The notes under the pieces were generated by a model, which made no database searches, was not told where the DNA came from, and was given only the letters and a program-made list of their open reading frames with translations. The translations under genes and the position numbers were made by a program. From contig NZ_CP110680.1 in NCBI RefSeq assembly GCF_028583725.1, positions 1,922,001 through 1,986,000 on the forward strand: DNA of 64,000 nucleotides. The letters run 5' to 3'. Position 1 is the first letter of the stretch. The number at the start of each line of letters is the position of its first letter. Positions 24,381 through 33,425 of the stretch are shown one piece after another. This DNA comes from Cellulomonas fimi. Lineage in GTDB: Bacteria > Actinomycetota > Actinomycetes > Actinomycetales > Cellulomonadaceae.

Positions 24381-25322
24381 ATGCACGCCATCGGTGTGGA
24401 CATCGGCGGGACGAAGATCGCGGCGGGCGTGGTCGACGAGGAGGGCGTGATCCTCGCGCAGACGCGGGTCGAGACCTCCCCGGACGACGTCGCCGGGATC
24501 GACCGCGCGATCGCCCAGGTCTACCGCGAGCTCTCGGCGTCGTACGAGGTCGGTGCCATGGGTCTCGCGGCGGCGGGCTTCGTCGCCGCCGACCGCTCGG
24601 GCGTGCTGTTCGCGCCGAACATCGCGTGGCGCGACTACCCGCTGCGGGACAAGGTCAAGGCGCTGGTCGACGACGACATCACCATCGTCGTCGAGAACGA
24701 CGCGAACGCCGCCGGCTGGGCCGAGTTCCGGTTCGGCGCGGCGCGGGACGTCGACGACATGCTGCTGCTGACGGTCGGCACCGGGCTCGGCGGCGCGATC
24801 GTGTCGAACGGCGAGCTCGTGCGCGGCGCGTGGGGCGTGGCGTCCGAGGTCGGCCACATGCGCGTCGTGCCGGGCGGCCACTACTGCGGCTGCGGGCACG
24901 AGGGCTGCTGGGAGCAGTACGCGTCCGGCAGCGCGCTCGTGCGGGACGCCCAGGCGGCCGTCCTGCGCGAGCCGGAGCGCACACAGCGCCTGCTGGAGCT
25001 CGCGGGTGACGCGGAGAAGATCGTCGGGCCGCAGATCACGCAGGCCGCCGAGGAGGGCGACCCGCTCTCGATCGAGCTGCTCGCGGAGCTGGGCCGCTGG
25101 CTGGGCGAGGGCGCGGCATCGGCGACGGCGCTGCTGGACCCGGCACTGATCGTCGTCGGCGGCGGGGTCGTGGCGGCGGGCGAGCTGCTGCTCGGCCCGG
25201 CGCGCCGTGGCTTCGGCGAGCAGCTCTCCGCACGCGGCCACCGCCCCGAGGCGAAGTTCGTCGCCGCGGCGATGGGCAACGACGCGGGCATGGTCGGCGC
25301 CGCGGACCTCGCGCGCCTCTGA
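24381..25322 (+). CDS. ROK-family glucokinase
   Basis: A 313-residue ATP-dependent sugar kinase. The phosphate-binding VDIGGTKIAAG lies at the N terminus and ENDANAAGWAEF carries the catalytic Asp. The ROK zinc motif CGCGHEGCWEQYASG includes three of the usual ligands. It is likely the main glucokinase feeding glycolysis, in keeping with the PPi-dependent phosphofructokinase 1.7 kb away. There is no DNA-binding domain, so it is not a ROK repressor. AGGAG lies about 12 nt before the ATG, slightly long. Confidence 0.93.
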   Translation: MHAIGVDIGGTKIAAGVVDEEGVILAQTRVETSPDDVAGIDRAIAQVYRELSASYEVGAMGLAAAGFVAADRSGVLFAPNIAWRDYPLRDKVKALVDDDITIVVENDANAAGWAEFRFGAARDVDDMLLLTVGTGLGGAIVSNGELVRGAWGVASEVGHMRVVPGGHYCGCGHEGCWEQYASGSALVRDAQAAVLREPERTQRLLELAGDAEKIVGPQITQAAEEGDPLSIELLAELGRWLGEGAASATALLDPALIVVGGGVVAAGELLLGPARRGFGEQLSARGHRPEAKFVAAAMGNDAGMVGAADLARL

Positions 25323-25344
25323 CGGACCGGGCGGACGGGCGTCG

Positions 25345-25914
25345 TCAGACGACGGCGCCCGTGTCGTCGTCCTCCGGGTCGCGCCGGTGCGGCATGCGCC
25401 ACACGAGGACGGCGACGCCGATGACGAAGACGGCGGCGGCGGCCTGCACGATCGCGCTGGGGGCGTCACGCCACGCGAGCACGACCACGAGCAGGAAGAG
25501 CGGCATGCCCGCGGCGGCGATCCACGCCATCGTCAGCAGCGGGTCGCCGCCGAGCACCGGGCCGGGGTCCGGCGGGACGAAGTGCTCCTCGGCGTCGACC
25601 GCCTGCTCGGCGTCGTCGTACTGGTCGGTGCCGGACCAGTCGCGGCCGGCCGGGTCCCGCGCGGGCCGCACGACGCGGGGGTCGGCCGTCCAGGCGGTCA
25701 CGTCCGGCGTCGGGTCGGTCGCGGCGTCCGCTCGTCCGGACGGGTCGTCGTCGTCCTCGTCCTCGCCGGTGTAGCCGGCGAGGTCCCCCAGCTGTGCGAC
25801 GATCGCGTCCCAGCGTTCGTCGTCGGTCTCGGCGTGCGCGTCGTCGGCCGGTCCCGGCGCGTCGGACCCCGGAGGGGGGACCGCGTCGTCGGGGTCGTCG
25901 GGGCGTGCAGCCAT
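25345..25914 (-). CDS. membrane protein with acidic N terminus
   Basis: A 189-residue protein. About 120 residues are Asp/Pro/Ala-rich and disordered. Two hydrophobic helices follow (TMAWIAAAGMPLFLLVVVLAW and VFVIGVAVLVW), then a short charged tail. I do not recognise a family. The ATG at 25914 is 6 nt downstream of a TAGAGT -10 box, predicting a leaderless mRNA. It is convergent with the glucokinase, with only 22 nt between their ends. Confidence 0.8.
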   Translation of the reverse strand: MAARPDDPDDAVPPPGSDAPGPADDAHAETDDERWDAIVAQLGDLAGYTGEDEDDDDPSGRADAATDPTPDVTAWTADPRVVRPARDPAGRDWSGTDQYDDAEQAVDAEEHFVPPDPGPVLGGDPLLTMAWIAAAGMPLFLLVVVLAWRDAPSAIVQAAAAVFVIGVAVLVWRMPHRRDPEDDDTGAVV

Positions 25915-25920
25915 GAGAGC

Positions 25921-25926
25921 ACTCTA
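25921..25926 (-). promoter_or_regulatory. -10 box, leaderless membrane-protein gene
   Basis: On the - strand this reads TAGAGT, 6 nt before the ATG. It is the same spacing as at several other genes here. Confidence 0.6.
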
Positions 25927-26062
25927 GAGTCGGACGCAGCGGTCGGGGACGCCCGGCGCCGGTCGATCGGCCACGGGCGTCGACCCGTGCCGCGCGGGCC
26001 GGACCGTCGGGAGCCCGTGGTCGGGCTCGAACGCGCCGGTGTGTCGGCTGAGAGGTGGGCTG

Positions 26063-26857
26063 TTGTTCTACTGGTTGATGAAGCGGGTGTTCGTGGGCCC
26101 GCTGCTGCACCTCGTGTACCGCCCGTGGGTGCGGGGTGCGCAGCACGTCCCCGCCCGTGGCGCCGCGATCCTCGCGAGCAACCACCTCGCGGTGATCGAC
26201 TCGTTCTTCCTGCCGCTCGTGCTCGACCGTGAGCTCGTGTTCATCGGCAAGCAGGAGTACTTCACGGGTCGCGGCATCAAGGGCCGGATGACCGCGGGGT
26301 TCATGCGCGGCGTCGGCACGATCCCGGTGGACCGCGGCGGCGGCAAGGCGAGCGAGGCGGCCCTCAACACGGGCCTGCGCCGCCTGCGGGAGGGCGACCT
26401 GTTCGGCATCTACCCCGAGGGCACGCGCAGCCCCGACGGGCGCCTCTACCGCGGCAAGACGGGCGTGGCGCGGCTCGCGCTCGAGTCCGGCGCGCCGGTC
26501 ATCCCGGTCGCGATGGTCGGCACGGAGATCGCGCAGCCGCTCGGCCGCAAGATCCCGAAGGTCATGCGGATCGGTGTCGTCATCGGCGAGCCGCTCGACT
26601 TCAGCCGCTACCGGGGCATGGAGAACGACCGCTTCATCCTGCGGTCCGTCACCGACGAGATCATGTACGCGATCATGAGCCTGTCCGGCCAGGAGTACGT
26701 CGACGTGTACGCGGCGACGCAGAAGGCGCGCATCGCCACAGGTCACCCGGCCGCGACGGGCGACGCGGGGGGGCACCTGCCGTCCGCACCGGGCGGTCGT
26801 CCGGTCCCGGAGGTCCAGGTTCCGGTCCCACCCGAGGACGGGTCCGAGCGTCAGTAG
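26063..26857 (+). CDS. 1-acyl-sn-glycerol-3-phosphate acyltransferase
   Basis: A 264-residue PlsC-type acyltransferase that makes phosphatidic acid from lysophosphatidate, acting at the membrane. The catalytic NHxxxxD reads NHLAVID, and YPEGTRS is the glycerol-phosphate-binding motif. Tail residues after 215 are Pro/Gly-rich. The TTG at 26063 is preferred because an AGAGGTGG sits 4 nt upstream; ATG at 26078 is an alternative and GTG at 26039 is unlikely. The acyl-CoA synthetase nearby could provide substrate. Confidence 0.85.
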   Translation: MFYWLMKRVFVGPLLHLVYRPWVRGAQHVPARGAAILASNHLAVIDSFFLPLVLDRELVFIGKQEYFTGRGIKGRMTAGFMRGVGTIPVDRGGGKASEAALNTGLRRLREGDLFGIYPEGTRSPDGRLYRGKTGVARLALESGAPVIPVAMVGTEIAQPLGRKIPKVMRIGVVIGEPLDFSRYRGMENDRFILRSVTDEIMYAIMSLSGQEYVDVYAATQKARIATGHPAATGDAGGHLPSAPGGRPVPEVQVPVPPEDGSERQ

Positions 26858-26983
26858 GATGAGCGGGTCGGTGTCGACCGACCGTGCACGGCCCGAGGTC
26901 CCCCTTCCGGAGACCGGGTCCGGCACGTCAGGGCGGGAACGCCGCAGCGCGTCCGCCGTGCTCTTCTACGAGAGGTGTGTCTC

Positions 26984-28204
26984 ATGTCGGTTCGTCGCGT
27001 CGCCCTCCTGACCGCAGGTGGCTTCGCTCCGTGCCTGTCGTCCGCCGTCGGTGGCCTCATCGAGCGCTACACCGAGATCGCTCCGGACGTCGAGATCATC
27101 GCCTACGAGCACGGGTACTACGGCCTGCTGCGCGGCGACAAGATCGTCGTGGACGCGGAGACCCGCAAGAAGGCCGGGATCCTGCACCGCTTCGGCGGCT
27201 CGCCGATCGGCAACTCGCGCGTCAAGCTCACGAACGCCAAGGACTGCGTGAAGCGCGGCCTGGTGCAGGAGGGGCAGGACCCGCTGCAGGTCGCGGCCGA
27301 GCAGCTCAAGTCCGACGGCGTCGACGTGCTGCACACGATCGGCGGCGACGACACCAACACGACCGCCGCCGACCTCGCCGCGTACCTCGCGGAGAACGAC
27401 TACGGCCTCACGGTCGTCGGTCTGCCCAAGACGATCGACAACGACGTCGTGCCGATCCGCCAGTCGCTCGGCGCGTGGACCGCAGCGGAGGAGGCCGCCG
27501 GCTTCGCGGCGAACGTCATCGGCGAGCACCGCTCGGGCCCGCGCATGCTCATCGTGCACGAGGTCATGGGCCGGCACTGCGGGTGGCTGACGGCCGCCGC
27601 CGCCGCCGAGTACCGCAAGTGGCTCGACCAGCAGGAGTGGGTCCCGGGCATCGGCCTCACGCGCGAGCGCTGGGACATCCACGCCGTATTCGTGCCCGAG
27701 CTCGCGCTCGACATCGACGCCGAGGCCGAGCGCCTCAAGAAGGTCATGGACACGCAGGGCAACGTCAACATCTTCCTGTCCGAGGGGGCGGGCATGCACG
27801 AGATCGTCGAGCAGCTCGAGGCGGCGGGCACGCCCCCGGAGCGCGACCCGTTCGGTCACGTCAAGCTCGACACCATCAACCCGGGCCAGTGGTTCGCGAA
27901 GCAGTTCGCGGAGAAGCTGGGCGCCGAGAAGACGATGGTCCAGAAGTCCGGCTACTACTCGCGTGCCGCGGCCGCGAACGCCGAGGACCTGCGCCTCATC
28001 AAGTCGATGACGGACCTGGCCGTGGAGTGCGCGCTGCGCGGCGAGTCCGGCGTCATCGGCCACGACGAGGAGCGCGGCGACGTGCTGCGCGCCATCGAGT
28101 TCCCGCGCATCGCGGGCGGCAAGGCGTTCGACGTCTCGCAGCCCTGGTTCGGCGAGCTGCTGGCGGACATCGGCCAGCCGCTCGTCGCGGCGAGCCACTC
28201 ATGA
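26984..28204 (+). CDS. pfp: pyrophosphate-type phosphofructokinase
   Basis: A 406-residue 6-phosphofructokinase. In the phosphate-donor loop GGDDTNTT the second Asp replaces the Gly of ATP-dependent enzymes, and PKTIDNDV has Lys in place of Gly. Both changes mark PPi-dependent enzymes. The reaction is fructose-6-phosphate plus PPi giving the bisphosphate, and it is reversible. ATG at 26984 follows AGAGG at 8 nt. Its stop overlaps the DAHP synthase start by ATGA, so glycolytic flux and aromatic synthesis are coupled in one operon. Confidence 0.92.
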   Translation: MSVRRVALLTAGGFAPCLSSAVGGLIERYTEIAPDVEIIAYEHGYYGLLRGDKIVVDAETRKKAGILHRFGGSPIGNSRVKLTNAKDCVKRGLVQEGQDPLQVAAEQLKSDGVDVLHTIGGDDTNTTAADLAAYLAENDYGLTVVGLPKTIDNDVVPIRQSLGAWTAAEEAAGFAANVIGEHRSGPRMLIVHEVMGRHCGWLTAAAAAEYRKWLDQQEWVPGIGLTRERWDIHAVFVPELALDIDAEAERLKKVMDTQGNVNIFLSEGAGMHEIVEQLEAAGTPPERDPFGHVKLDTINPGQWFAKQFAEKLGAEKTMVQKSGYYSRAAAANAEDLRLIKSMTDLAVECALRGESGVIGHDEERGDVLRAIEFPRIAGGKAFDVSQPWFGELLADIGQPLVAASHS

Positions 28205-29553
28205 GCGTCGAGCCGGACCCGCAGGTGCTCGCCGGGCTCGACGCCTGGCGGGACCTGCCGGCGGGCCAGCAGCCGCAGTGGCCGGACCGGGGTGCGCTCG
28301 AGCACGTGTCGTCGCGGCTCGCCGCGCTGCCGCCGCTCGTGTTCGCCGGCGAGGCCGACGCGCTGCGCAGCCAGCTCGCGGCCGCGGGCCGGGGCGAGGC
28401 CTTCCTGCTCCAGGGCGGGGACTGCGCCGAGACGTTCGCCGAGGCGACCGCCGACAACATCCGGAACAAGATCAAGACGATCCTCCAGATGGCCGTCGTC
28501 CTGACCTACGGCGCGAGCCTGCCCGTCATCAAGATGGGCCGGATGGCGGGCCAGTACGCCAAGCCGCGCAGCTCGGACTCCGAGACGCGCGACGGCGTGA
28601 CGCTGCCCGCGTTCCGGGGCGACATCATCAACGGCTTCGACTTCACGTCGCAGGCCCGCGTCCCCGACCCGCAGCGGCTGCTCGAGGCGTACCACACGTC
28701 CGCGTCGACGCTGAACCTGATCCGCGCGTTCACGACGGGCGGCTTCGCGTCGCTGCTGCGCGTGCACGAGTGGAACCGGGGCTTCACGACCAACCCGGCG
28801 TACTCGCGCTACGAGGAGATCGCCGCCGAGATCGACCGGGCCATCCGGTTCATGGCGGCGTGCGGCGCGGACTTCGACGCGCTGCGCACGGTCGACTTCT
28901 TCTCGTCCCACGAGGGGCTGCTGCTCGACTACGAGCGGCCGCTCACGCGCATCGACTCGCGGACCGGACTGCCGTACGACTGCTCGGCGCACTTCCTGTG
29001 GATCGGGGAGCGCACGCGTCAGCTCGACGGCGCGCACGTCGACTACTTCTCGCGCGTGCAGAACCCGATCGGCATCAAGCTCGGGCCGACCTCGACGGGT
29101 GACGACGCGCTCGCGCTCATCGACCGGCTCAACCCGAGCGGCGAGCCCGGCCGGATCACGTTCATCACGCGCATGGGCGCCGGGAAGGTCCGCGACCTGC
29201 TGCCCGCGCTCGTCGAGAAGGTGACCGCCGACGGCCGGCCCGTCACGTGGGTCTGCGACCCGATGCACGGCAACGGCATCACGTCGGCCACGGGGTACAA
29301 GACGCGCCGCTTCTCCGACGTGATGGACGAGGTCGCGGGCTTCTTCGAGGTGCACCGTGCGCTGGGCACCGTGCCGGGCGGCCTGCACATCGAGCTCACC
29401 GGAGGTGACGTCACCGAGGTGCTCGGCGGCTCGGAGGAGATCGACGACGAGGGTCTCGCGCTGCGCTACGAGACGCTCGTCGACCCGCGCCTCAACCACC
29501 AGCAGTCGCTCGAGATGGCGTTCCAGGTCGTGGAGCTGCTCCGCAAGGCCTGA
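28201..29553 (+). CDS. aroG: class II 3-deoxy-7-phosphoheptulonate synthase
   Basis: A 450-residue plant-type (class II) DAHP synthase, the first step of the shikimate pathway, joining erythrose-4-phosphate and PEP. LLQGGDCAETF, KMGRMAGQYAKPRS, HFLWIGERTRQLDGAH and WVCDPMHGNG mark the PEP, substrate and metal sites. Length fits the family. ATG at 28201 overlaps pfp by 4 nt. A strong hairpin follows at 29568. In Mycobacterium the gene sits beside pknL and Rv2175c, as here. Confidence 0.97.
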   Translation: MSVEPDPQVLAGLDAWRDLPAGQQPQWPDRGALEHVSSRLAALPPLVFAGEADALRSQLAAAGRGEAFLLQGGDCAETFAEATADNIRNKIKTILQMAVVLTYGASLPVIKMGRMAGQYAKPRSSDSETRDGVTLPAFRGDIINGFDFTSQARVPDPQRLLEAYHTSASTLNLIRAFTTGGFASLLRVHEWNRGFTTNPAYSRYEEIAAEIDRAIRFMAACGADFDALRTVDFFSSHEGLLLDYERPLTRIDSRTGLPYDCSAHFLWIGERTRQLDGAHVDYFSRVQNPIGIKLGPTSTGDDALALIDRLNPSGEPGRITFITRMGAGKVRDLLPALVEKVTADGRPVTWVCDPMHGNGITSATGYKTRRFSDVMDEVAGFFEVHRALGTVPGGLHIELTGGDVTEVLGGSEEIDDEGLALRYETLVDPRLNHQQSLEMAFQVVELLRKA

Positions 29554-29567
29554 CCCGCCCGACACGA

Positions 29568-29605
29568 CGAAGGGCCCCGCCGGCTGCGACCGGCGGGGCC
29601 CTTCG
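29568..29605. terminator. 16-bp hairpin between aroG and pknL-like genes
   Basis: A perfect stem (29568-29583 with 29590-29605) and a 6-nt loop lie between two convergent genes, 12 nt from the kinase stop. Confidence 0.9.
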
Positions 29606-29616
29606 TGTCGTCCGGG

Positions 29617-31629
29617 TCAGAAGACGTTGATCGTGACGGTGCTGCCCTTCGGGGCCGTCTTGCCGTCGCCGCCGGCGGGGTTCTGCGAGTAGACCATGTT
29701 GAGCGGGGAGATCCCCTGCGGGTGCGCGACCTTCACGACGAAGCCCGCGTCCTCGAGCGCCTTCGTCGCGGCCTTGACGTTGGTGCCGTAGACGTTCGGG
29801 ACGGGCAACAGCTCGGGCCCCTTGGACACGGTGAGCGTCACGGTGTCGCCGCGGAACAGCTGCGTCTTGTCCGGCGGGTTCTGCGAGATGACGTGCCCCG
29901 CCTCGACGGTGTCGCTGAACGCCTCCTCGGTCGCCACCTTGAGGCCGAGACCGTCGAGCGTCGCCGTCGCGGCGTCGAGCGGCTCGTTCACCACGCTCAC
30001 GACCGTCACCGGCGCCGGGCCCTTCGACACGAGCAGTGCGACCTCGGTCCCGCGGGTGCTGCGCACTCCCGGCTCCGCGGCGGTGCCGTCGGGCAGCGTC
30101 GCGGAGATGACGACGCCGTTCGGCACCGTGTCGTGGTACTCGGCGGGCGGGTACGTCGCCTTCAGGCCGGCTTCCGTCAGCGCGCGCTCGGCGTCCGCCT
30201 GGAGCTCGTTGACGACACCCTGCGGGACGTTGACGTAGTCGGGACCCTTCGAGATCGTCAGCTCGACCGTGCCGTCCTTGCGCACCCGCTCGCCGACCGC
30301 GGGGTCGGTCGCGACCACGGTGCCCGGCGGTGCCGTGGGGTCGAACGCCTGGACCGCGCTCGCGTCGAGCCCGACGTCGTCGAGGGCCGTGCGGGCGGCG
30401 TCCTCCGTGACCTGCAGGACGTCCGGGACCGTGGTCCACGCGCCGGGACCGACGCGCAGGTACCACCACGTCCCCAGACCGCCGAGCGCGAGGAGCAGCA
30501 CGAGGACCATCGCGAGGACGCGCACGCGCCGGCGACGTGGCCGGACCGGGGCCTCGACGACCGCGACCGGCATCGACGGCGGGGCGGCGCCGAGCCCGAT
30601 CGGCAGCGCGACCGTCGCGCCGCTCGGGCGGGGCACCGGGAGGCGCGTGGTCTCGTCGCTCACCGGCTCGTCCGCGTCCTCCGCGGCGCCGTCGAGGTCC
30701 GTCTCGTCCGGGTCGGTCGCCGCGGGGAGCGCGATGGACGGCTCGACGTCGGCGCGCCGGTCGAGCGTCTCCGTGTCGAGCGAGCCGCGGGTGCGCCGCA
30801 CGAGCGCGAGCGCGGCGGCGGCGTCGAGCGGGCGGTCCTCGGGGGAGCGCGCCGCGAGCGCGCCGACGAGCTCGTCGATCTCGGCCGGGAGCCACGTGAC
30901 GGCGTCGGACGGCGCCGGGATGTCGTTGTTGACGTGCTGGAACGCGACCTGGATCGGTGTCTCGCCGGTGAACGGCTGGGCGCCGACGAGCATCTCGTAC
31001 AGCAGGATGCCGCAGGCGTACACGTCGGTCCGGGCGTCGCTCGCGCCCCGGACGACGAGCTCGGGGGCCAGGTAGGCGACGGTGCCGAGCACCGTCCCCG
31101 TGGTCGTCGACGTCACCTCGGTGACCGCGCGGGCCAGACCGAAGTCGGCGAGCTTCACGCGGTCGTCCGTGGAGAGCAGGACGTTCTCGGGCTTGATGTC
31201 GCGGTGCACGAGCCCGACGCGGTGCGCGGCTGCCAGGGCGTCGAGCACGGACTCGGTGACGCGCAGCGCCTCGCCGACCGTCAGCGCACCCTGCTCGGCG
31301 ATGCGGCGACGCAGGTTCGAGCCGTCGACGTACTCCATCGTGAGGTAGCTGGTCTCGCCGTCGAGACCCTGGTCGAAGACCCCCACGAGCCCGGGGTGCG
31401 TGAGCCGTGCGGCGGTCCGCGCCTCGCGACGGAACCGGGCGACGAAGTCCGCACCCGAGGTGCCCTCCGCGAGGTGCGGGTGCATCACCTTGAGCGCGAC
31501 GTCGCGGTCGAGGCGACGGTCGACGGCCAGGTAGACGGTCGCCATGCCCCCGCGCGCGATGCGGGACACGATCTCGTACCGGCCGTCGACCAGGCGGCCG
31601 ACGAGCGGATCGGTGACGGTGGCTCCCAC
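29617..31629 (-). CDS. pknL: PASTA-domain Ser/Thr protein kinase, PknL-like
   Basis: A 670-residue transmembrane kinase. The kinase domain (about 8-275) has the glycine loop ARGGMATVYLA, ALKVM lysine, HRDIKPENVLL catalytic loop and DFGLARAV. A disordered acidic stretch leads to one membrane helix (LAMVLVLLLALGGLGTWWYL) and four extracellular PASTA repeats, which bind muropeptides or lipid II. The GTG at 31629 lies 7 nt after a TAGACT -10 box (leaderless), and the first family residues follow directly; a GTG at 31653 would precede the promoter. The nearby Rv2175c-like gene is the known PknL substrate in Mycobacterium. Mycobacterial PknL lacks PASTA repeats, the corynebacterial one has them. 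Confidence 0.9.
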   Translation of the reverse strand: MGATVTDPLVGRLVDGRYEIVSRIARGGMATVYLAVDRRLDRDVALKVMHPHLAEGTSGADFVARFRREARTAARLTHPGLVGVFDQGLDGETSYLTMEYVDGSNLRRRIAEQGALTVGEALRVTESVLDALAAAHRVGLVHRDIKPENVLLSTDDRVKLADFGLARAVTEVTSTTTGTVLGTVAYLAPELVVRGASDARTDVYACGILLYEMLVGAQPFTGETPIQVAFQHVNNDIPAPSDAVTWLPAEIDELVGALAARSPEDRPLDAAAALALVRRTRGSLDTETLDRRADVEPSIALPAATDPDETDLDGAAEDADEPVSDETTRLPVPRPSGATVALPIGLGAAPPSMPVAVVEAPVRPRRRRVRVLAMVLVLLLALGGLGTWWYLRVGPGAWTTVPDVLQVTEDAARTALDDVGLDASAVQAFDPTAPPGTVVATDPAVGERVRKDGTVELTISKGPDYVNVPQGVVNELQADAERALTEAGLKATYPPAEYHDTVPNGVVISATLPDGTAAEPGVRSTRGTEVALLVSKGPAPVTVVSVVNEPLDAATATLDGLGLKVATEEAFSDTVEAGHVISQNPPDKTQLFRGDTVTLTVSKGPELLPVPNVYGTNVKAATKALEDAGFVVKVAHPQGISPLNMVYSQNPAGGDGKTAPKGSTVTINVF

Positions 31630-31636
31630 GCCCAGG

Positions 31637-31642
31637 AGTCTA
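31637..31642 (-). promoter_or_regulatory. -10 box, leaderless pknL-like gene
   Basis: On the - strand this reads TAGACT, 7 nt before the GTG at 31629. Confidence 0.6.
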
Positions 31643-31678
31643 CGGTCGGCCACGCCCGGATCGTCGCAGGCAGGGCCC

Positions 31679-32842
31679 TCAGGCGAAGCGCGTCATGTGC
31701 GACTGGACGTTGGCGACGTACTGCTTCGTGTCCGAGAACATGCCGTTGCGCTTCACGGACGAGGCGCCCTGGTAGTAGCCGGCGATCGCGGTCGGCAGGT
31801 CGGGGGCGTTGCGGACGAGCGAGCGCAGGATCGCGACCCCGGCGATGACGTTGTCGTCCGGGTTGAGCAGGTCGAGCGGCCGGCCGACGAGGTCGGACGC
31901 CCACCGGCCGGAGGACGGGATGACCTGCATCGTCCCGATCGCGTTGGCGGGGGAGACGACCGCGTGGTTGAAGCCCGACTCCTGGTAGGCGACGGCCAGG
32001 GCGAGCGCGGGGTCGACCCCGTACGCGCGGGCCGTCGCGACGATCTTGGCCTTCATGTCCGCCTTGGACGGCACCGCGGACGCGCGCAGCGCCGCGAGGT
32101 TGGCGTTGGCCGCGGAGACGGTCGCCGCCGGGTAGGTGCGCCCGGCGAACGTCGAGCCGACGCTCGTGGCCGCGGCGGGCGCGACGCCCGGGACGGTGAG
32201 CGTCTGGCCGATCCTGATGAAGGCACGCGAGTCGAGCCCGTTGGCGGCGACGATCGCGGCGACCGTCGTGCCGTACCGCGACGCGATCGCCGAGACGGTC
32301 TCCCCGCGGGCGACGGTGTGGGTGGCGGACGCGGGTGCGGCGGCGACGGCGGGCGTCGCGGCGACCGCGGTGCCCCCGCCTGCGCCGGGGATGGTGAGCG
32401 TCTGGCCGGCGCGGATGAACGCGCGCGAGTCGAGCCCGTTGGCGGCGACGATCGCGGCGACGGTCGTGCCGTGCCGGCTCGCGATGCGGCTCACGGTGTC
32501 GCCGGTGCGCACCGTGTAGGTGGCGGCGGCCGGGACCGGCGCGGTCGTCGCGGCCGGGGCGACGCGGACGCCGGACGAGCCGGTCGGGACGGTGAGGACC
32601 TGGCCGACGCGGATGAACGCCCGGGCGTCGAGGCCGTTGGCCTGGCGGACGGCGGCGACCGTCGACCCGTGGCGGGCGGCGATGTGGCTGACGGTGTCGC
32701 CCGAGCGGACGGTGACCTGCTCGTCGGCGTGCGCGACGGTGCCGGTGGCGGTCACGGCGACGGCCGCGAGCGCGAGCGTGGCACCGGTGCCGGTCGCGGC
32801 ACGGCGCAGCCCGTCGGTGCGGGTCGTGGCGAGCGACGTCAT
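31679..32842 (-). CDS. secreted LysM lytic transglycosylase
   Basis: A 387-residue exported protein. A signal peptide (about 1-39) is followed by three LysM repeats, each with VxxGDTVS/ETVS and a closing LTVP or LTIP, and then a transglycosylase SLT-like domain (about 275-387) with the catalytic Glu in AYQESGF and the IGTMQVIP segment. It binds and cleaves peptidoglycan outside the membrane. ATG at 32842 follows GAGGGGG at 5 nt, while the longer frame runs through promoter sequence. It lies beside the PASTA kinase, which senses cell wall fragments. LysM repeats 2 and 3 are nearly identical. Confidence 0.9.
   Translation of the reverse strand: MTSLATTRTDGLRRAATGTGATLALAAVAVTATGTVAHADEQVTVRSGDTVSHIAARHGSTVAAVRQANGLDARAFIRVGQVLTVPTGSSGVRVAPAATTAPVPAAATYTVRTGDTVSRIASRHGTTVAAIVAANGLDSRAFIRAGQTLTIPGAGGGTAVAATPAVAAAPASATHTVARGETVSAIASRYGTTVAAIVAANGLDSRAFIRIGQTLTVPGVAPAAATSVGSTFAGRTYPAATVSAANANLAALRASAVPSKADMKAKIVATARAYGVDPALALAVAYQESGFNHAVVSPANAIGTMQVIPSSGRWASDLVGRPLDLLNPDDNVIAGVAILRSLVRNAPDLPTAIAGYYQGASSVKRNGMFSDTKQYVANVQSHMTRFA
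32226..32472 (-). repeat. LysM DNA repeat, two copies 198 nt apart
   Basis: Two 49-nt stretches (32226-32274 and 32424-32472) differ at only one position and encode the same part of LysM repeats 2 and 3. The spacing of 66 codons equals one LysM unit plus linker. This suggests recent duplication or gene conversion within the gene. Confidence 0.75.
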
Positions 32843-32976
32843 GGCGGCCCCCTCGGGTGGGTCAGGAGTGACCCGTGTTGCTGGTGTGAAACAAGTGACA
32901 GAATGTGAACGTAGTCGAGGGTTTCCGCGAACGAAAGGCGGCTGGGCGAATTGCGCGGCTGTCATTCGGCGATGCG

Positions 32977-32982
32977 TACTCT
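32977..32982 (+). promoter_or_regulatory. -10 box, leaderless Rv2175c-like gene
   Basis: TACTCT ends 6 nt before the GTG at 32989. The upstream 32,845-32,975 stretch is less GC-rich and probably also contains the divergent LysM gene promoter. Confidence 0.6.
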
Positions 32983-32988
32983 TGACGG

Positions 32989-33402
32989 GTGAACGATGCC
33001 TCCGACGCCCTCGACCGACTCGTCGACGAGTGGCTCACCGTCCCCGACGTGGCCGAGCGCACCGGCCTCGACGCCGGCAAGGTGCGACGTCTGCTGCAGG
33101 AGCGCCGCCTCGTCGGCGTCCGCCGCGGCGAGCCGCGCGTGCTGTCGATCCCCGCGGCGTTCCTCGTGCCCGGGCACCTCGCGAACCCCGCGCAGCCCAC
33201 GACCCCGCGTGCCGACGACGCCTGGACGGTCCTGGCGTCGCTCCAGGGCACGTTGACGCTGCTGTCCGACGCCGGGTTCTCGGACGAGGACGCCGTCGCG
33301 TGGCTGTTCACGCCCGACGACTCGCTGCCCGGCACGCCCGTGGACGCGCTGCGCGCCGGGCGCAAGACCGAGGTGCGGCGGCGGGCGCAGGCCGAGCTCT
33401 GA
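32989..33402 (+). CDS. Rv2175c-like winged-helix DNA-binding protein
   Basis: A 137-residue protein with an N-terminal helix-turn-helix (WLTVPDVAERTGLDAGKVRR, about 14-33), followed by a basic wing and a C-terminal helical domain. Mycobacterial Rv2175c is a DNA-binding protein phosphorylated by PknL on an N-terminal Thr, which abolishes binding. I see Thr17 in WLTV in the first helix, but the phosphosite cannot be assigned from sequence. GTG at 32989 is leaderless. The pairing with the kinase 1.4 kb away supports the assignment. Confidence 0.85.
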   Translation: MNDASDALDRLVDEWLTVPDVAERTGLDAGKVRRLLQERRLVGVRRGEPRVLSIPAAFLVPGHLANPAQPTTPRADDAWTVLASLQGTLTLLSDAGFSDEDAVAWLFTPDDSLPGTPVDALRAGRKTEVRRRAQAEL

Positions 33403-33425
33403 CGCGCTCGGCGGTCCTGCCGCCG

